Counted from the first letter of the stretch, positions 32,480-41,698 are shown. The stretch is DNA of 41,802 bases from UBA1100 sp964533265 (GCA_964533265.1 CAZHJW010000004.1:1-41802), one strand, 5' to 3'. The notes: a model not told the origin generated them from the letters alone. Numbers and translations are program-made.

Positions 32480-34990
32480 TCAGTCACCAGCCACTGCTTT
32501 TTCAGTAGCCGACCTTTGCGAAAATGTAAGCTTTTCTTCATCTGCCGACACGTTGATCGGCCGGCCCTCGACAAGCTTACCTCGTAAAATTTCCTCAGCC
32601 AGCGGATCCTCCATAAATCGCTCGACAGCACGCCGCATCGGGCGCGCGCCGTATTCCGGATCATGTCCCTTCTCCACGAGAAGGTCGCGGGCTTTTTCGT
32701 CCAGCACCAAGTTAATGTCTTTCTTCTCCAATCTCTGTACGACCTTTTTAACCTCCAAGTCTAAAATTCTCATCAACGCCTCCTTGTCAAGTGCATGGAA
32801 CACTATGGTATCATCAAGTCGATTCAAGAATTCCGGCCGGAAAACCTTCTTGGCCTCATCCATGATCATTTCCCGCATCTTCTCGTAATCAACCTCACCA
32901 TCAGAATTATTAAATCCGATAGACTTGCTCTTTTTAACGCTATCCGAACCCACATTCGAAGTGAGTAAAATAATGGTATTTCGAAAGTCAACAGTACGGC
33001 CCTGACTATCAGTCAATTTCCCCTCTTCCAAAATCTGCAACAACATATTGGACACATCAGGGTGCGCTTTCTCAATTTCATCGAACAACACAACCGAATA
33101 AGGTCGCCGTCGCACCTGCTCAGTAAGCTGCCCGCCTTCCTCAAACCCGACATAACCGGGAGGCGAACCCACCAGGCGAGAGCTGGCAAATTTTTCCATA
33201 TATTCGCTCATGTCTATTTGAATCAATGCCTTCGAATCACCGAAAAGCTCCTGTGCAATTGTCTTGGCCAATAGTGTCTTACCGACACCAGTCGGACCAA
33301 ACAACGCAAAGGCTCCAATCGGACGAATCGGATCTTTAAGATCGGCCCGCGAACGACGCAAGGCCTTACTGAGGGCAGTAACCGCATCACTTTGACCAAT
33401 AATCTTCTGCTCAAGCGTTTTCTCCATGTTGAGCAGTTTCTTAATCTCATCTTTCTCCATGCGCTGCAACGGTATGCCAGTCCACTTGGCCACTACTTGC
33501 ATGATATCTTCATCTGAAATCACAACGCGATTGTCTGCACAGGAGGCCTTCCATTGTTCCATTGCATTCTCTAAATTTTCCTTAGCCTGCTTTTCATCAT
33601 CCCGCATGGCGGCGGCCCGCTCGAAATCCTGCTCCTTAATGGCCTCTTCTTTTTTCTCCTTAATTTCATCAATTTTCAACTCAAGGTCTTTAATCTCGGG
33701 AGGACGGGTCATTGTCTTTATACGAGCCCGGGACCCTGCCTCATCCATCACATCGATTGCCTTGTCGGGAAGATAGCGCGCAGTAATATACCGGTCAGAC
33801 AGTTTCACTGAAGCAGTCACCGCTTCGTCAGTAATCTCAGCATTATGGTGATCTTCATACTTGCTGCGAAGACCTTTCAAAATCTCAATCGTCTCATCAA
33901 TTGAAGGAGCCTCGACCTTCACAGTTTGGAATCGACGCTCCAGTGCCGCGTCCTTCTCGATGTACTTTCGATACTCATTAAGCGTGGTTGCGCCGACACA
34001 TTGGAGCTCAGCGCGACTGAGCGCGGGTTTAATGATATTGCTAGCATCCATCGTGCCTTCAGCAGAACCGGCGCCCACAATGGTGTGTAACTCATCAACA
34101 AATAATATTACATTTTTTGCACGGCGAATCTCGTCCATCACCGCTTTGATACGCTCCTCAAACTGACCGCGATACTTGGTGCCCGCCACCATCAAGGCGA
34201 GATCCAATGTCACTACCCGCCGATCACGCAAGATCTCTGGAACATTGCCCAACACAATTTCCTGCGCCAAACCCTCGACGATTGCCGTCTTCCCCACACC
34301 TGCTTCTCCCAGCAACACAGGGTTATTCTTGGTGCGTCGACAAAGTATTTGGATTACCCGCTCAATCTCATCAGCACGACCTATCACCGGATCCATCTCG
34401 CCCTTACGGGCAATCTCCGTTAAATCCCGACCAAAAGCACGGAGGGCAGGCGTCTTATTGCCTTTTTTACCTCCACCTTTTACCGATCCCGCCTCTTCGC
34501 CTTCATCATCATCCTCCAACTCCTCTTCGCTCATAACGAAATTGGGGTCCAACTCTTTGAGTATCTCCTTACGGGCATCCTCAATATCAACATCAAGATT
34601 CTTCAGAACTCGGGCGGCAACCCCATCGCCTTCACGCAACAACCCCAAAAGGATATGCTCAGTACCTACATATGTGTGTTGAAGCTGCTTGGCCTCTTTC
34701 GACGCGAGGTTTAGCACCTTTTTAACTCGAGGGGTATAAGGAATATTGCCAACCTGTTTCTGATCAGGGCCCGTTCCTACTTGTTTCTCAACCTCAAGTC
34801 GTACAGTCTCAAGATCAAGGCCCATCTTTTGTAGAACATTCACTGCCACGCCCTGGCCAAGTTTGATAAGACCCAATAAAAGATGCTCGGTTCCCACAAA
34901 ATTGTGATTGAACCGGTCAGCTTCCTTACGTGCCAGCGCAAGCACCTGCTGTGCCCGCGGCGTGAAATTACTCATCCCCTCGTCGCTCAT
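32480..34990 (-). CDS. clpC: AAA+ unfoldase ClpC
   Basis: An 836-residue Hsp100 protein. The Clp-N double repeat occupies about 7-150. AAA-1 has Walker A GEAGVGKTAIVEG and Walker B VILFVDELHT. The middle domain carries a UVR-like motif (EEAIKEQDFERAAAMRDDEK), which marks ClpC rather than ClpB. AAA-2 has GPTGVGKTLLAKT and VVLFDEIEKAHPDV. SIGFN after AAA-2 is the ClpP-docking IGF loop. It unfolds proteins, including arginine-phosphorylated ones, for ClpP. ATG 34990 or ATG 34975 (MSNFTPRAQQ) may be the start; the second fits the family better. It has its own promoter. Confidence 0.95.
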   Translation of the reverse strand: MSDEGMSNFTPRAQQVLALARKEADRFNHNFVGTEHLLLGLIKLGQGVAVNVLQKMGLDLETVRLEVEKQVGTGPDQKQVGNIPYTPRVKKVLNLASKEAKQLQHTYVGTEHILLGLLREGDGVAARVLKNLDVDIEDARKEILKELDPNFVMSEEELEDDDEGEEAGSVKGGGKKGNKTPALRAFGRDLTEIARKGEMDPVIGRADEIERVIQILCRRTKNNPVLLGEAGVGKTAIVEGLAQEIVLGNVPEILRDRRVVTLDLALMVAGTKYRGQFEERIKAVMDEIRRAKNVILFVDELHTIVGAGSAEGTMDASNIIKPALSRAELQCVGATTLNEYRKYIEKDAALERRFQTVKVEAPSIDETIEILKGLRSKYEDHHNAEITDEAVTASVKLSDRYITARYLPDKAIDVMDEAGSRARIKTMTRPPEIKDLELKIDEIKEKKEEAIKEQDFERAAAMRDDEKQAKENLENAMEQWKASCADNRVVISDEDIMQVVAKWTGIPLQRMEKDEIKKLLNMEKTLEQKIIGQSDAVTALSKALRRSRADLKDPIRPIGAFALFGPTGVGKTLLAKTIAQELFGDSKALIQIDMSEYMEKFASSRLVGSPPGYVGFEEGGQLTEQVRRRPYSVVLFDEIEKAHPDVSNMLLQILEEGKLTDSQGRTVDFRNTIILLTSNVGSDSVKKSKSIGFNNSDGEVDYEKMREMIMDEAKKVFRPEFLNRLDDTIVFHALDKEALMRILDLEVKKVVQRLEKKDINLVLDEKARDLLVEKGHDPEYGARPMRRAVERFMEDPLAEEILRGKLVEGRPINVSADEEKLTFSQRSATEKAVAGD

Positions 34991-35059
34991 TAATCAAAAA
35001 AATTTTAATGGTTACCCCTTATTACGTCCAGCAATCTGAATGCCAACTTATGCCCACAA

Positions 35060-35087
35060 ATTATATAAATGACGGATTATTTGTAAA
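35060..35087 (-). promoter_or_regulatory. Strong sigma70-type promoter of clpC
   Basis: On the minus strand TTTACA (35087-35082, five of six) and TATAAT (35065-35060, perfect) are 16 bases apart in the mcsB-clpC gap. The -10 ends about 70 bp before the clpC start, so clpC can be expressed apart from mcsAB. Confidence 0.6.
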
Positions 35088-35118
35088 ATCGACCAGAATC
35101 AACCATCAATTACTGCTC

Positions 35119-36195
35119 TTATTCGGACAATTGTACTCCCTTTATTCCGTCTAAGCGAGATCGAAGTAGATCTGCCCGCCGCACATCCCTCTCCTCGCCG
35201 GACAATTTTTCCCCCACTAACTGCTGCAGATGCGCCGGTTGCGTCACCAAGAAAAGCTCATCTACTACAGCTACATCCAAATCCTGAAACACACCCAATT
35301 TCACGCCCAATCGAATCAACGAAAGCTGGTTCATTGACTCCTTGGAGCTGACAATATGAGCATTAGCAATAACACCATAAGCTCGGCCTATATGATTATA
35401 TAATTCCTTTGCCTTGGCCTGCTGCAAGGTTGCCCTCGCATTTACCTCATGCTCTATAATCTGAAGCACAACCTTATGTATTCTCTCGATGATGTCACTC
35501 TCACTTTCTCCAAGTGTCATTTGATTTGAAACCTGAAATATATGACCCAACGCCTCTGTTCCCTCACCATATAAACCTCGTACAGCATGGCCCAGCTTAG
35601 TTACAGCCTGAACGATTTGATTCACTTGGTCAGTGAGCACCAATCCCGGCAAATGCAGCATCGCGCTCACTCGAATACCAGTACCCAAATTGGTAGGACA
35701 CGCAGTGAGATAGCCGTAACTAGCGTCGTAGCCATAATCAATCTTCTTTTCTAGGCTCGTATCAAACCGATCGATCTTTTGCCATACCTGCTTGATCTGC
35801 ATACCTGGCATCAACGCTTGCATCCGCAGATGGTCCTCTTCATTAACCATTACGCTCAGAGTTTCGTCTTTGTTAAGGACAAGTGCACTCCCGCCACCTT
35901 TAGCCGCGTGCTCCCGACTGATCAGATGACGCTCCACTAAAAGTTGCTTGTCCAGCGCCTTTAAATCCTCCATGCCGGTGGAAAATCCTCCCCGCATAGC
36001 CGAGGCCGCATAGACCAAGGGCTTGATTGTGTCACACGTTTCCTGACGAGCCTGCTTCTTGGCACGACCGGGGAAAGGCACCCCGCTTACATTACGCGCC
36101 AGACGCACCCGACTAGACAATACCACGTGGTCTTCAGGGCCAGAAACCGCAGACAGTTCACCAGAAGGGGTAAGAAAATCTAGGAGATCCGTCAT
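35119..36195 (-). CDS. mcsB: Protein-arginine kinase McsB
   Basis: A 358-residue phosphagen-kinase-like protein. Visible motifs: VVLSSRVRLARNVSGVPFP near 24-42, MVNEEDHLRMQALMPG (catalytic region), YGYLTACPTNLGTGIRVSAM (the catalytic Cys loop, CPTNxGTG) and GEGTEALGHIFQVSNQ. Near the end, RDVRRA (336-341) is the RDxxRA allosteric phospho-arginine pocket. It phosphorylates arginines on proteins and so marks them for ClpC-ClpP. Its ATG overlaps the mcsA stop (ATGA), so the activator and kinase are made together. Confidence 0.95.
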   Translation of the reverse strand: MTDLLDFLTPSGELSAVSGPEDHVVLSSRVRLARNVSGVPFPGRAKKQARQETCDTIKPLVYAASAMRGGFSTGMEDLKALDKQLLVERHLISREHAAKGGGSALVLNKDETLSVMVNEEDHLRMQALMPGMQIKQVWQKIDRFDTSLEKKIDYGYDASYGYLTACPTNLGTGIRVSAMLHLPGLVLTDQVNQIVQAVTKLGHAVRGLYGEGTEALGHIFQVSNQMTLGESESDIIERIHKVVLQIIEHEVNARATLQQAKAKELYNHIGRAYGVIANAHIVSSKESMNQLSLIRLGVKLGVFQDLDVAVVDELFLVTQPAHLQQLVGEKLSGEERDVRRADLLRSRLDGIKGVQLSE

Positions 36196-36698
36196 TTTTT
36201 CCCCTCTGCAGCATTGACCGATTCCAGTTCCTTCAAATGGTCCCGAAGCCTGGCCGCTTCCTCATAATTTTCCATTTCTATCGCTTTTTGAAGTTGCTCA
36301 TTCAATTGATCCCGCTGCTTAGTAATATCCAGTTGTGCACGCAGCGCCTTGGGCACCTTGCCGATGTGCTGAGTTCCTTTATGCATTTGTTTGAGCATCG
36401 CTTCCAATGGCTGAGAGAAAACAGCGTAACAGGTAGAACAACCTAGTCGGCCAGTCTTCTTGAAGTCCGCTTGGGTAAACCCACAGGTGGGGCACTCAAG
36501 TTCGGGCCCTGCTGAGTCCATTTCCGAGGATGCACCTAAGCCAAGAAGCAAATCGGCAAGAGCAAAACCTTGCGGATCGGTCACCCCTTTCTCCTTGGCG
36601 CATTCCTCACAGAGATCGATCTTCTTCATTTGACCATTCACTATTTCGGTCAAATGCACCGTCGCCTCGTTTTCACAATCAGATTGACAGCACTTCAT
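36192..36698 (-). CDS. mcsA: McsA, activator of McsB
   Basis: A 168-residue protein with four cysteine pairs for zinc (CCQSDC, CEEC, CPTC, CSTC) in the first 85 residues, and a UVR motif at the C-terminus (AIEMENYEEAARLRDHLKELE, landmark about 138-158). This is the McsA layout of Firmicutes. McsA stimulates McsB kinase activity. It is 12 bp after ilvE and overlaps mcsB. GGTCAAA heptads lie at its start and just upstream. Confidence 0.93.
   Translation of the reverse strand: MKCCQSDCENEATVHLTEIVNGQMKKIDLCEECAKEKGVTDPQGFALADLLLGLGASSEMDSAGPELECPTCGFTQADFKKTGRLGCSTCYAVFSQPLEAMLKQMHKGTQHIGKVPKALRAQLDITKQRDQLNEQLQKAIEMENYEEAARLRDHLKELESVNAAEGKK
36627..36656. repeat. Perfect 9-bp inverted repeat at the 5' end of mcsA
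   Basis: CATTTGACC (36627-36635) and GGTCAAATG (36648-36656) are exact inverse copies with a 12-base spacer, within the first 25 codons of mcsA. A similar TTGACC/GGTCAA pair with a 9-base spacer (36720-36740) spans the end of ilvE. See the finding on heptads. Confidence 0.6.
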
Positions 36699-36710
36699 CG
36701 CTCTAATTAT

Positions 36711-37577
36711 CTATATCACTTGACCCGTAGAATTGGTCAAATCCTTGTACGCTTTCATCAATTTTCTGGTTAACCTACCCGGCTTGCCTCGACCTATTTG
36801 ACGACCGTCTATTTTGACCACAGGCACCACTTCAGCCGCTGTGCCGGTGATGAAAACCTCATCAGCATTGTATAAGTCATACCGAGTTAGATCAGGCTCA
36901 CTAACTTCTATACCGTTGTCCTCAGCCAAATCAATGGCCACTCCACGTGTAATTCCATGCAGTGCGCCCGCTGCCAAGGGCGGAGTAAGCATTTTATCGT
37001 CCTTAAGCATAAAAATGTTGTCACCAGTACACTCTGCGACAAACCCCTCATGATTCAGCATGATGGCCTCCACACAGCCAGCATTAGTCGCTTCAATCTT
37101 TGCAAGGATATTATTGAGATAGTTCAAGGACTTGATTGCCGGATTAACCGCATTTGCGTGGTTGCGGGTGGTCGGCACAGTCACAATTTTTAGCCCCTTC
37201 TCATAAAACGCCTTGGGGTAGAGCTGTATTTTATCGGCAATGATGATTACCTGCGGATTACTACAGCGATTGGGGTCCAGTCCCAGCGTCCCCGCCCCAC
37301 GGGTTACTACCAATCGAATGTATCCATCACGAATTTTATTGCGGCGGCATATTTGGCAAACTGCTTCGCAGATCGCCTTGTGACTTAAGGGAATCTTCAA
37401 CAGGATCGCCTTTGCAGAGTAGAACAACCGATCAACGTGTTCACTAAGTTTGAATACCCGTCCGTTGTAAGCCCTGATCCCTTCGAAGACGCCATCTCCA
37501 TAAAGAAGGCCATGATCAAAAACCGAGACCACCGCCTTTTTCTCATCCACAAACTTTCCGTCGACAAATACCTTCAT
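36711..37577 (-). CDS. ilvE: Branched-chain amino acid aminotransferase (class IV)
   Basis: From ATG 37577 the protein is 288 residues; an open extension to 37607 is not supported by the family start (MKVFVDGKFVDEKKA). Motifs: VFDHGLLYGDGVFEGIRAYN, the PLP lysine in NPAIKSLNYLNNILAKIEA (landmark KSLNYLNN) and EVFITGTAAEVVPVVKIDGR. It transfers amino groups between branched-chain amino acids and 2-oxoglutarate. D-amino acid transaminase is a less likely alternative. It lies between lolD and mcsA; the pairing has no obvious logic beyond sharing a transcript. Confidence 0.88.
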   Translation of the reverse strand: MKVFVDGKFVDEKKAVVSVFDHGLLYGDGVFEGIRAYNGRVFKLSEHVDRLFYSAKAILLKIPLSHKAICEAVCQICRRNKIRDGYIRLVVTRGAGTLGLDPNRCSNPQVIIIADKIQLYPKAFYEKGLKIVTVPTTRNHANAVNPAIKSLNYLNNILAKIEATNAGCVEAIMLNHEGFVAECTGDNIFMLKDDKMLTPPLAAGALHGITRGVAIDLAEDNGIEVSEPDLTRYDLYNADEVFITGTAAEVVPVVKIDGRQIGRGKPGRLTRKLMKAYKDLTNSTGQVI

Positions 37578-37621
37578 CGCTCTGCCCACCCTAGAGGGAA
37601 ATACCAACCTTGAGCAATCTC

Positions 37622-38302
37622 TCAGTATTCACATACCTGACCATCTTTCAAATGCACCACGCGCTGAGCTGCATTCGCAACAGTCTCGTCGTGTGTGGCC
37701 ACCATCAAAGTGAGTCGCCGATCCACGTGAAGCTCTCTTAGAAGCTCAATAATCTCCAGTTCAGTCGCCGTATCCAAGTTGCCGGTCGGCTCATCGGCCA
37801 GAACAATTTCAGGCACATTCATCAGAGCACGGGCAATGGCCACTCGCTGCTGCTCACCTCCAGATAATTCAGAGGGTCGATGGCTCATACGTGCATTTAA
37901 CCCTACTTTATCCAATAAATCACGGGCCCGGTTTTCAATTATTGATTGTGAGAGACGCTGAACTTGAGCCGGCAACATCACGTTCTCCAGCGCATCCAAA
38001 TCGGGCAATAAATGGTATGCCTGAAAAACAAAACCAACGTGTTGCCCTCTAAATCGAGCTGACTGTGAGGCAGTTTGAAGGCGTAATGGGCTCCCGTTAA
38101 AAAGTATCGACCCAGAGCCGGGTCGGTCGAGTCCTCCCAGTAATTGCAAGAGAGTGCTTTTACCTGACCCCGAAGCCCCCTGAAGGGCTACAAATTCACC
38201 TTGATGTAAGTCCAAGTTGACTCCTTGAAGAACAGCCAACTCCTTGCCTCCAAGGTGATAAGATTTACAAACGCCTTGAGCGCTGAGCACAACCTCATTC
38301 AT
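37622..38302 (-). CDS. lolD: LolD-like lipoprotein-releasing ABC ATPase
   Basis: A 226-residue ABC ATPase from ATG 38302, which overlaps the permease stop by 8 bp (ATGAATGA); the longer frame is rejected. Walker A LQGASGSGKSTLLQLLGGLD, signature LSGGEQQRVAIARAL, Walker B IVLADEPTGNLD and the H-loop VATHDE. GNLDTATE and GFVFQAYHLLPDLDALENV are typical of the LolD/MacB group. With the permease it releases lipoproteins from the inner membrane. Confidence 0.9.
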   Translation of the reverse strand: MNEVVLSAQGVCKSYHLGGKELAVLQGVNLDLHQGEFVALQGASGSGKSTLLQLLGGLDRPGSGSILFNGSPLRLQTASQSARFRGQHVGFVFQAYHLLPDLDALENVMLPAQVQRLSQSIIENRARDLLDKVGLNARMSHRPSELSGGEQQRVAIARALMNVPEIVLADEPTGNLDTATELEIIELLRELHVDRRLTLMVATHDETVANAAQRVVHLKDGQVCEY

Positions 38303-39599
38303 TGCGCAGGGCCTCCACCGGCTGCAACCGTGCCGCATTCCAGGCAGGCAATAAACCAGCCATTATACAGATTAAAAAAGAGACCCCGCAAATTACCACC
38401 ACATCACTCTGCACAATTTGCGCCGGCAAATCGCGGAAGCCGTATAACTTCTCCGGGAAAAGCTCTACTCCTTTCCCCCGCATGAAACCAAGAAATTCAT
38501 TCCGGTATTTTAGCACCAACATACCCAATCCCACGCCCAAGCCTGTTCCTAAAACACCCACCACAGCGCTTTGGATCAGAAATACATTACTAACCTGGGC
38601 ATTGGCTGCACCCAAGGCTTTCAGCAAACCGATCTCTTTAGTTTTCTGCACCCCAAAGATAATCAGGGAACTTGCGATTCCAAAGGCAGCCACAATAACG
38701 ATAAAGAACATTAGAAATTGCGTCACCATTTTCTCCACTTCTACTTGAGCCAGAAGAACCGGGTTTAAATCTTCCCATGTGCCAATGTGATAATTGGTGC
38801 CGATCTCTTTTTGCAGACCCACCGTCACCGGTGCAAGATTGAGCGGTTGATCTGTTTCTACCCAAACCATGTGTGCAATATCATCCTCAATATGATAAAG
38901 ATCCTGCGCATTCCAGAGGTCACAGAAAATAAAATCATTAAGCTCGCCTTGCCCCGCATCAAACACACCCTTTACTGTGTACTCTTCAGGTAAAATCCCG
39001 AGTGTCTCCCCGTCCTCCTTCGCATCCTTCATTTCCTTAAGGCTTTGAGGCGAATATATTGAGACCCTATCGCCCACACCCAACCGAAACAAACCGTCGG
39101 ACCGCCCGAAGTTGTAGCCTACAACCAAACCATTACCCGAAAGATCAAATTCACCGGCCACCATGGATTGCGGCACCATACTGACTTTCCGCATCCCTTC
39201 TTCATCCACGCCAATCAACCGCGGTGCATCAAACTGCGACTCCGCTCCTACAGGTTGAGTCTCAAGCATAACTTTACCAGCCACAATAGGCATGGCTCCT
39301 TTTACCCCTTCTACTTCGGACATGCGTTTAGCCAAATCGGAATAGTTTTCGATTGGGACGACAACCATATTGCCAGATTCATCACCTGCCACTTTACGTA
39401 TCTGCACATCGGCAGAAAATTGAAAAAAAGTCTTTTTAAGCTGGAGATGGAACCCTGAAAAAACGGATGTCACAATGATCAGGACCGCCACTCCGAGCAT
39501 TACACCCGTAACTGAAATCAAAGTAATAAATGATACCGCCGTCCGCTTGGGTCGCAGATAACGAAGCGCCAGTGAAAACTCAAACGGAAGCCAACTCAC
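38295..39599 (-). CDS. LolC/LolE-family lipoprotein-releasing permease
   Basis: A 434-residue protein with the MacB/LolCE topology: one N-terminal helix (about 22-46, ITLISVTGVMLGVAVLIIVT), a large periplasmic domain (about 50-290) and three C-terminal helices (about 295-420). The start PFEFSLALRYLRPKRTAVSF and the end PAWNAARLQPVEALRNE are the LolC/E signatures. One permease only, so it may act as a homodimer like LolF. It overlaps lolD. It follows acs by 58 bp. Confidence 0.9.
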   Translation of the reverse strand: MSWLPFEFSLALRYLRPKRTAVSFITLISVTGVMLGVAVLIIVTSVFSGFHLQLKKTFFQFSADVQIRKVAGDESGNMVVVPIENYSDLAKRMSEVEGVKGAMPIVAGKVMLETQPVGAESQFDAPRLIGVDEEGMRKVSMVPQSMVAGEFDLSGNGLVVGYNFGRSDGLFRLGVGDRVSIYSPQSLKEMKDAKEDGETLGILPEEYTVKGVFDAGQGELNDFIFCDLWNAQDLYHIEDDIAHMVWVETDQPLNLAPVTVGLQKEIGTNYHIGTWEDLNPVLLAQVEVEKMVTQFLMFFIVIVAAFGIASSLIIFGVQKTKEIGLLKALGAANAQVSNVFLIQSAVVGVLGTGLGVGLGMLVLKYRNEFLGFMRGKGVELFPEKLYGFRDLPAQIVQSDVVVICGVSFLICIMAGLLPAWNAARLQPVEALRNE

Positions 39600-39657
39600 G
39601 GCAACACACTAACATTGACTCCAATCAGAGCAAGCACGACCCATTAACAGGAGCGAA

Positions 39658-41598
39658 TTACTCAACGCGACCGGCTACCAGCGACTCCACCACAGCAGGA
39701 TCAGCCAGTGTACTGGTATCGCCCAAGTTCTCCGTATCGCCTTCAGCAATCTTGCGCAGGATGCGGCGCATAATCTTGCCACTACGCGTTTTGGGAAGGC
39801 CCTGTGTAAACTGAATCTTTTCTGGGGAAGCGTGCGGCCCGATATCTGCCCTCACCTGCTTCACAATCTCCGCCGTCAGTGTTTCAGTCACTTCCTCCCC
39901 GGTTTTCAGAGTCACATAAGCATAGATGGCGTTGCCTTTAATCTCATGGTCATAACCCACCACCGCTGCCTCAGCCACGGCTGAATGACCGCCAATAGCT
40001 CCTTCAATCTCTGCGGTACCCAAATTATGGCCACTCACTATAATCACATCATCCACACGGCCAGTGATCCAGTAGTATCCATCAGCATCGCGCCTGCAGC
40101 CATCTCCACTGAAATATTTACCCGGGAAACGCGCAAAGTAGGTATCAAAGAAACGCTGCTGATCTCCATACACCGTACGCATTTGACCCGGCCACGGTTC
40201 CAGCATGCATAGATTACCGGCCACATCATTGCCTTCAATCACGTTACCTTCATCATCCACCAGTGCCGGTTTCACCCCAAAGAAAGGCAAAGTTGCACTG
40301 CCGGGTTTGGTCGGGGTAGCCCCCGGCAGGGGCGAAATCATTATCCCACCGGTCTCGGTTTGCCACCAAGTATCCACGACCGGGCATTTCTCTTTGCCGA
40401 TCACTTCGTGATACCATGTCCATTCCGGGCTCTTTATGGGTTCGCCCACTGTGCCCAACAAACGCAAACTCGAAAGATCATGCTGCCCGGGCCAATCATC
40501 GCCCTCCTTCATTAGTGCACGCAAGGCAGTTGGGGCGGTATAGAAAATATTCACCTTGTGCTTGGCCACAATCTGCCAGAACCGACCGAAATCAGGATAA
40601 TTCGGCACACCTTCAAACATCATGGTGATCGCCCGATTCGCCATCGGCCCGTAGACGATATAGGAATGGCCGGTAACCCATCCAATGTCTGCAGTGCACC
40701 AGTAAACGTCGCCCGGGTGGTAATCAAAGATGTAGTGATGAGTGGTGGCCGCATACGTCAGGTAGCCGCCAGTTGTATGCAGAACTCCCTTGGGCTTACC
40801 GGTACTACCCGAAGTGTAGAGAATGAAAAGAGGATCTTCTGAGTCCATTGGTTCAGCCGGACACACCGGATCAGCCGCCTTCAATGCTTCTGCCCACCAG
40901 ACGTCGCGCCCCTCTTTCATCTCCACTTCTGCACCCGTACGTTTGACGACCAAAACCTTCTCGACTGAAGGCGTACTCTTCACGGCCTCATCAGCATTCG
41001 CCTTCATGGGAATATCCAGCTTGGTTCCGCGCACGCCGGTATCCTGCGTAATAATCGCCTTGCACTCCGAGTCGTTGATACGGGTCACGAGGCTATCGGC
41101 ACTAAATGCGCCAAAAACAATTGAGTGCACCGCCCCAATCCGGGCGCAAGCAAGCATGGCGATCGAAAGCTCAGGGATCATCTGCATGTAAATGCAAACT
41201 CGATCACCCTTTTCGATCCCAAGGTTCTTGAGCGCGTTTGCAGCCTTTTGTACTTCACCCTGAAGCTCGGCATAAGTAAAAGCTCGGCTTTCATTTGGAT
41301 CGTTCCCTTCCCAGATCAGTGCGGTATCATCGCCATGACCTTCATCCACATGCCGGTCCACACAGTTATAGCAGGCATTTAGCTTTCCACCCAAAAACCA
41401 TTTAATCTCCACCTTGGAATAGTCCCACTCCTGTAAGGCGGTCCATTTTTCAAACCAATGGAGACGCTCAGCCTGCTCGGTCCAGAAACTTTCAGGATCA
41501 TTGATCGACCGTTCGTATAATTCGCGGTATTGCTCAATCGAGGAAATATGGGCACCAGCCGAAGCTTCAGCCGACGGGGGGAAAATCTTGTCACTCAT
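39658..41598 (-). CDS. acs: Acetyl-coenzyme A synthetase
   Basis: A 646-residue protein from ATG 41598, normal for Acs; the open frame to 41700 adds 34 residues with no family support. Motifs: WFLGGKLNACYNCVDRH, the AMP-binding loop LFILYTSGSTGKPKGVLHTT, DTWWQTETGGIMISP, YFSGDGCRRDADGYYWITGRVDDVI (landmark YWITGRVDD) and the acetylation-site lysine in LPKTRSGKIMRRILRKIA. It activates acetate to acetyl-CoA through acetyl-AMP. It may work with the 11-13 kb symporter. Confidence 0.96.
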   Translation of the reverse strand: MSDKIFPPSAEASAGAHISSIEQYRELYERSINDPESFWTEQAERLHWFEKWTALQEWDYSKVEIKWFLGGKLNACYNCVDRHVDEGHGDDTALIWEGNDPNESRAFTYAELQGEVQKAANALKNLGIEKGDRVCIYMQMIPELSIAMLACARIGAVHSIVFGAFSADSLVTRINDSECKAIITQDTGVRGTKLDIPMKANADEAVKSTPSVEKVLVVKRTGAEVEMKEGRDVWWAEALKAADPVCPAEPMDSEDPLFILYTSGSTGKPKGVLHTTGGYLTYAATTHHYIFDYHPGDVYWCTADIGWVTGHSYIVYGPMANRAITMMFEGVPNYPDFGRFWQIVAKHKVNIFYTAPTALRALMKEGDDWPGQHDLSSLRLLGTVGEPIKSPEWTWYHEVIGKEKCPVVDTWWQTETGGIMISPLPGATPTKPGSATLPFFGVKPALVDDEGNVIEGNDVAGNLCMLEPWPGQMRTVYGDQQRFFDTYFARFPGKYFSGDGCRRDADGYYWITGRVDDVIIVSGHNLGTAEIEGAIGGHSAVAEAAVVGYDHEIKGNAIYAYVTLKTGEEVTETLTAEIVKQVRADIGPHASPEKIQFTQGLPKTRSGKIMRRILRKIAEGDTENLGDTSTLADPAVVESLVAGRVE

Positions 41599-41614
41599 GG
41601 TTAATCGGTTCGGC

Positions 41615-41643
41615 ATCTTGGGAAAGCCTCGGCCCGCCGTCAA
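41615..41643 (-). promoter_or_regulatory. Candidate acs promoter
   Basis: On the minus strand TTGACG (41643-41638) and CAAGAT (41620-41615) are 17 bases apart. The -35 is good (five of six) and the -10 weak (three of six), a pattern seen in activator-dependent promoters. Confidence 0.35.
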
Positions 41644-41667
41644 GCCACTCGACTCTCGACCCACAAG

Positions 41668-41698
41668 CTCGTGACCGCTACATTCGACTCGTGACCGC
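41668..41698 (-). promoter_or_regulatory. Two 11-bp direct repeats upstream of acs
   Basis: GCGGTCACGAG (minus strand) occurs at 41678-41668 and again at 41698-41688, a 20-bp period, close to two helical turns. Both lie upstream of the candidate -35. This suggests tandem activator sites. Confidence 0.45.
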
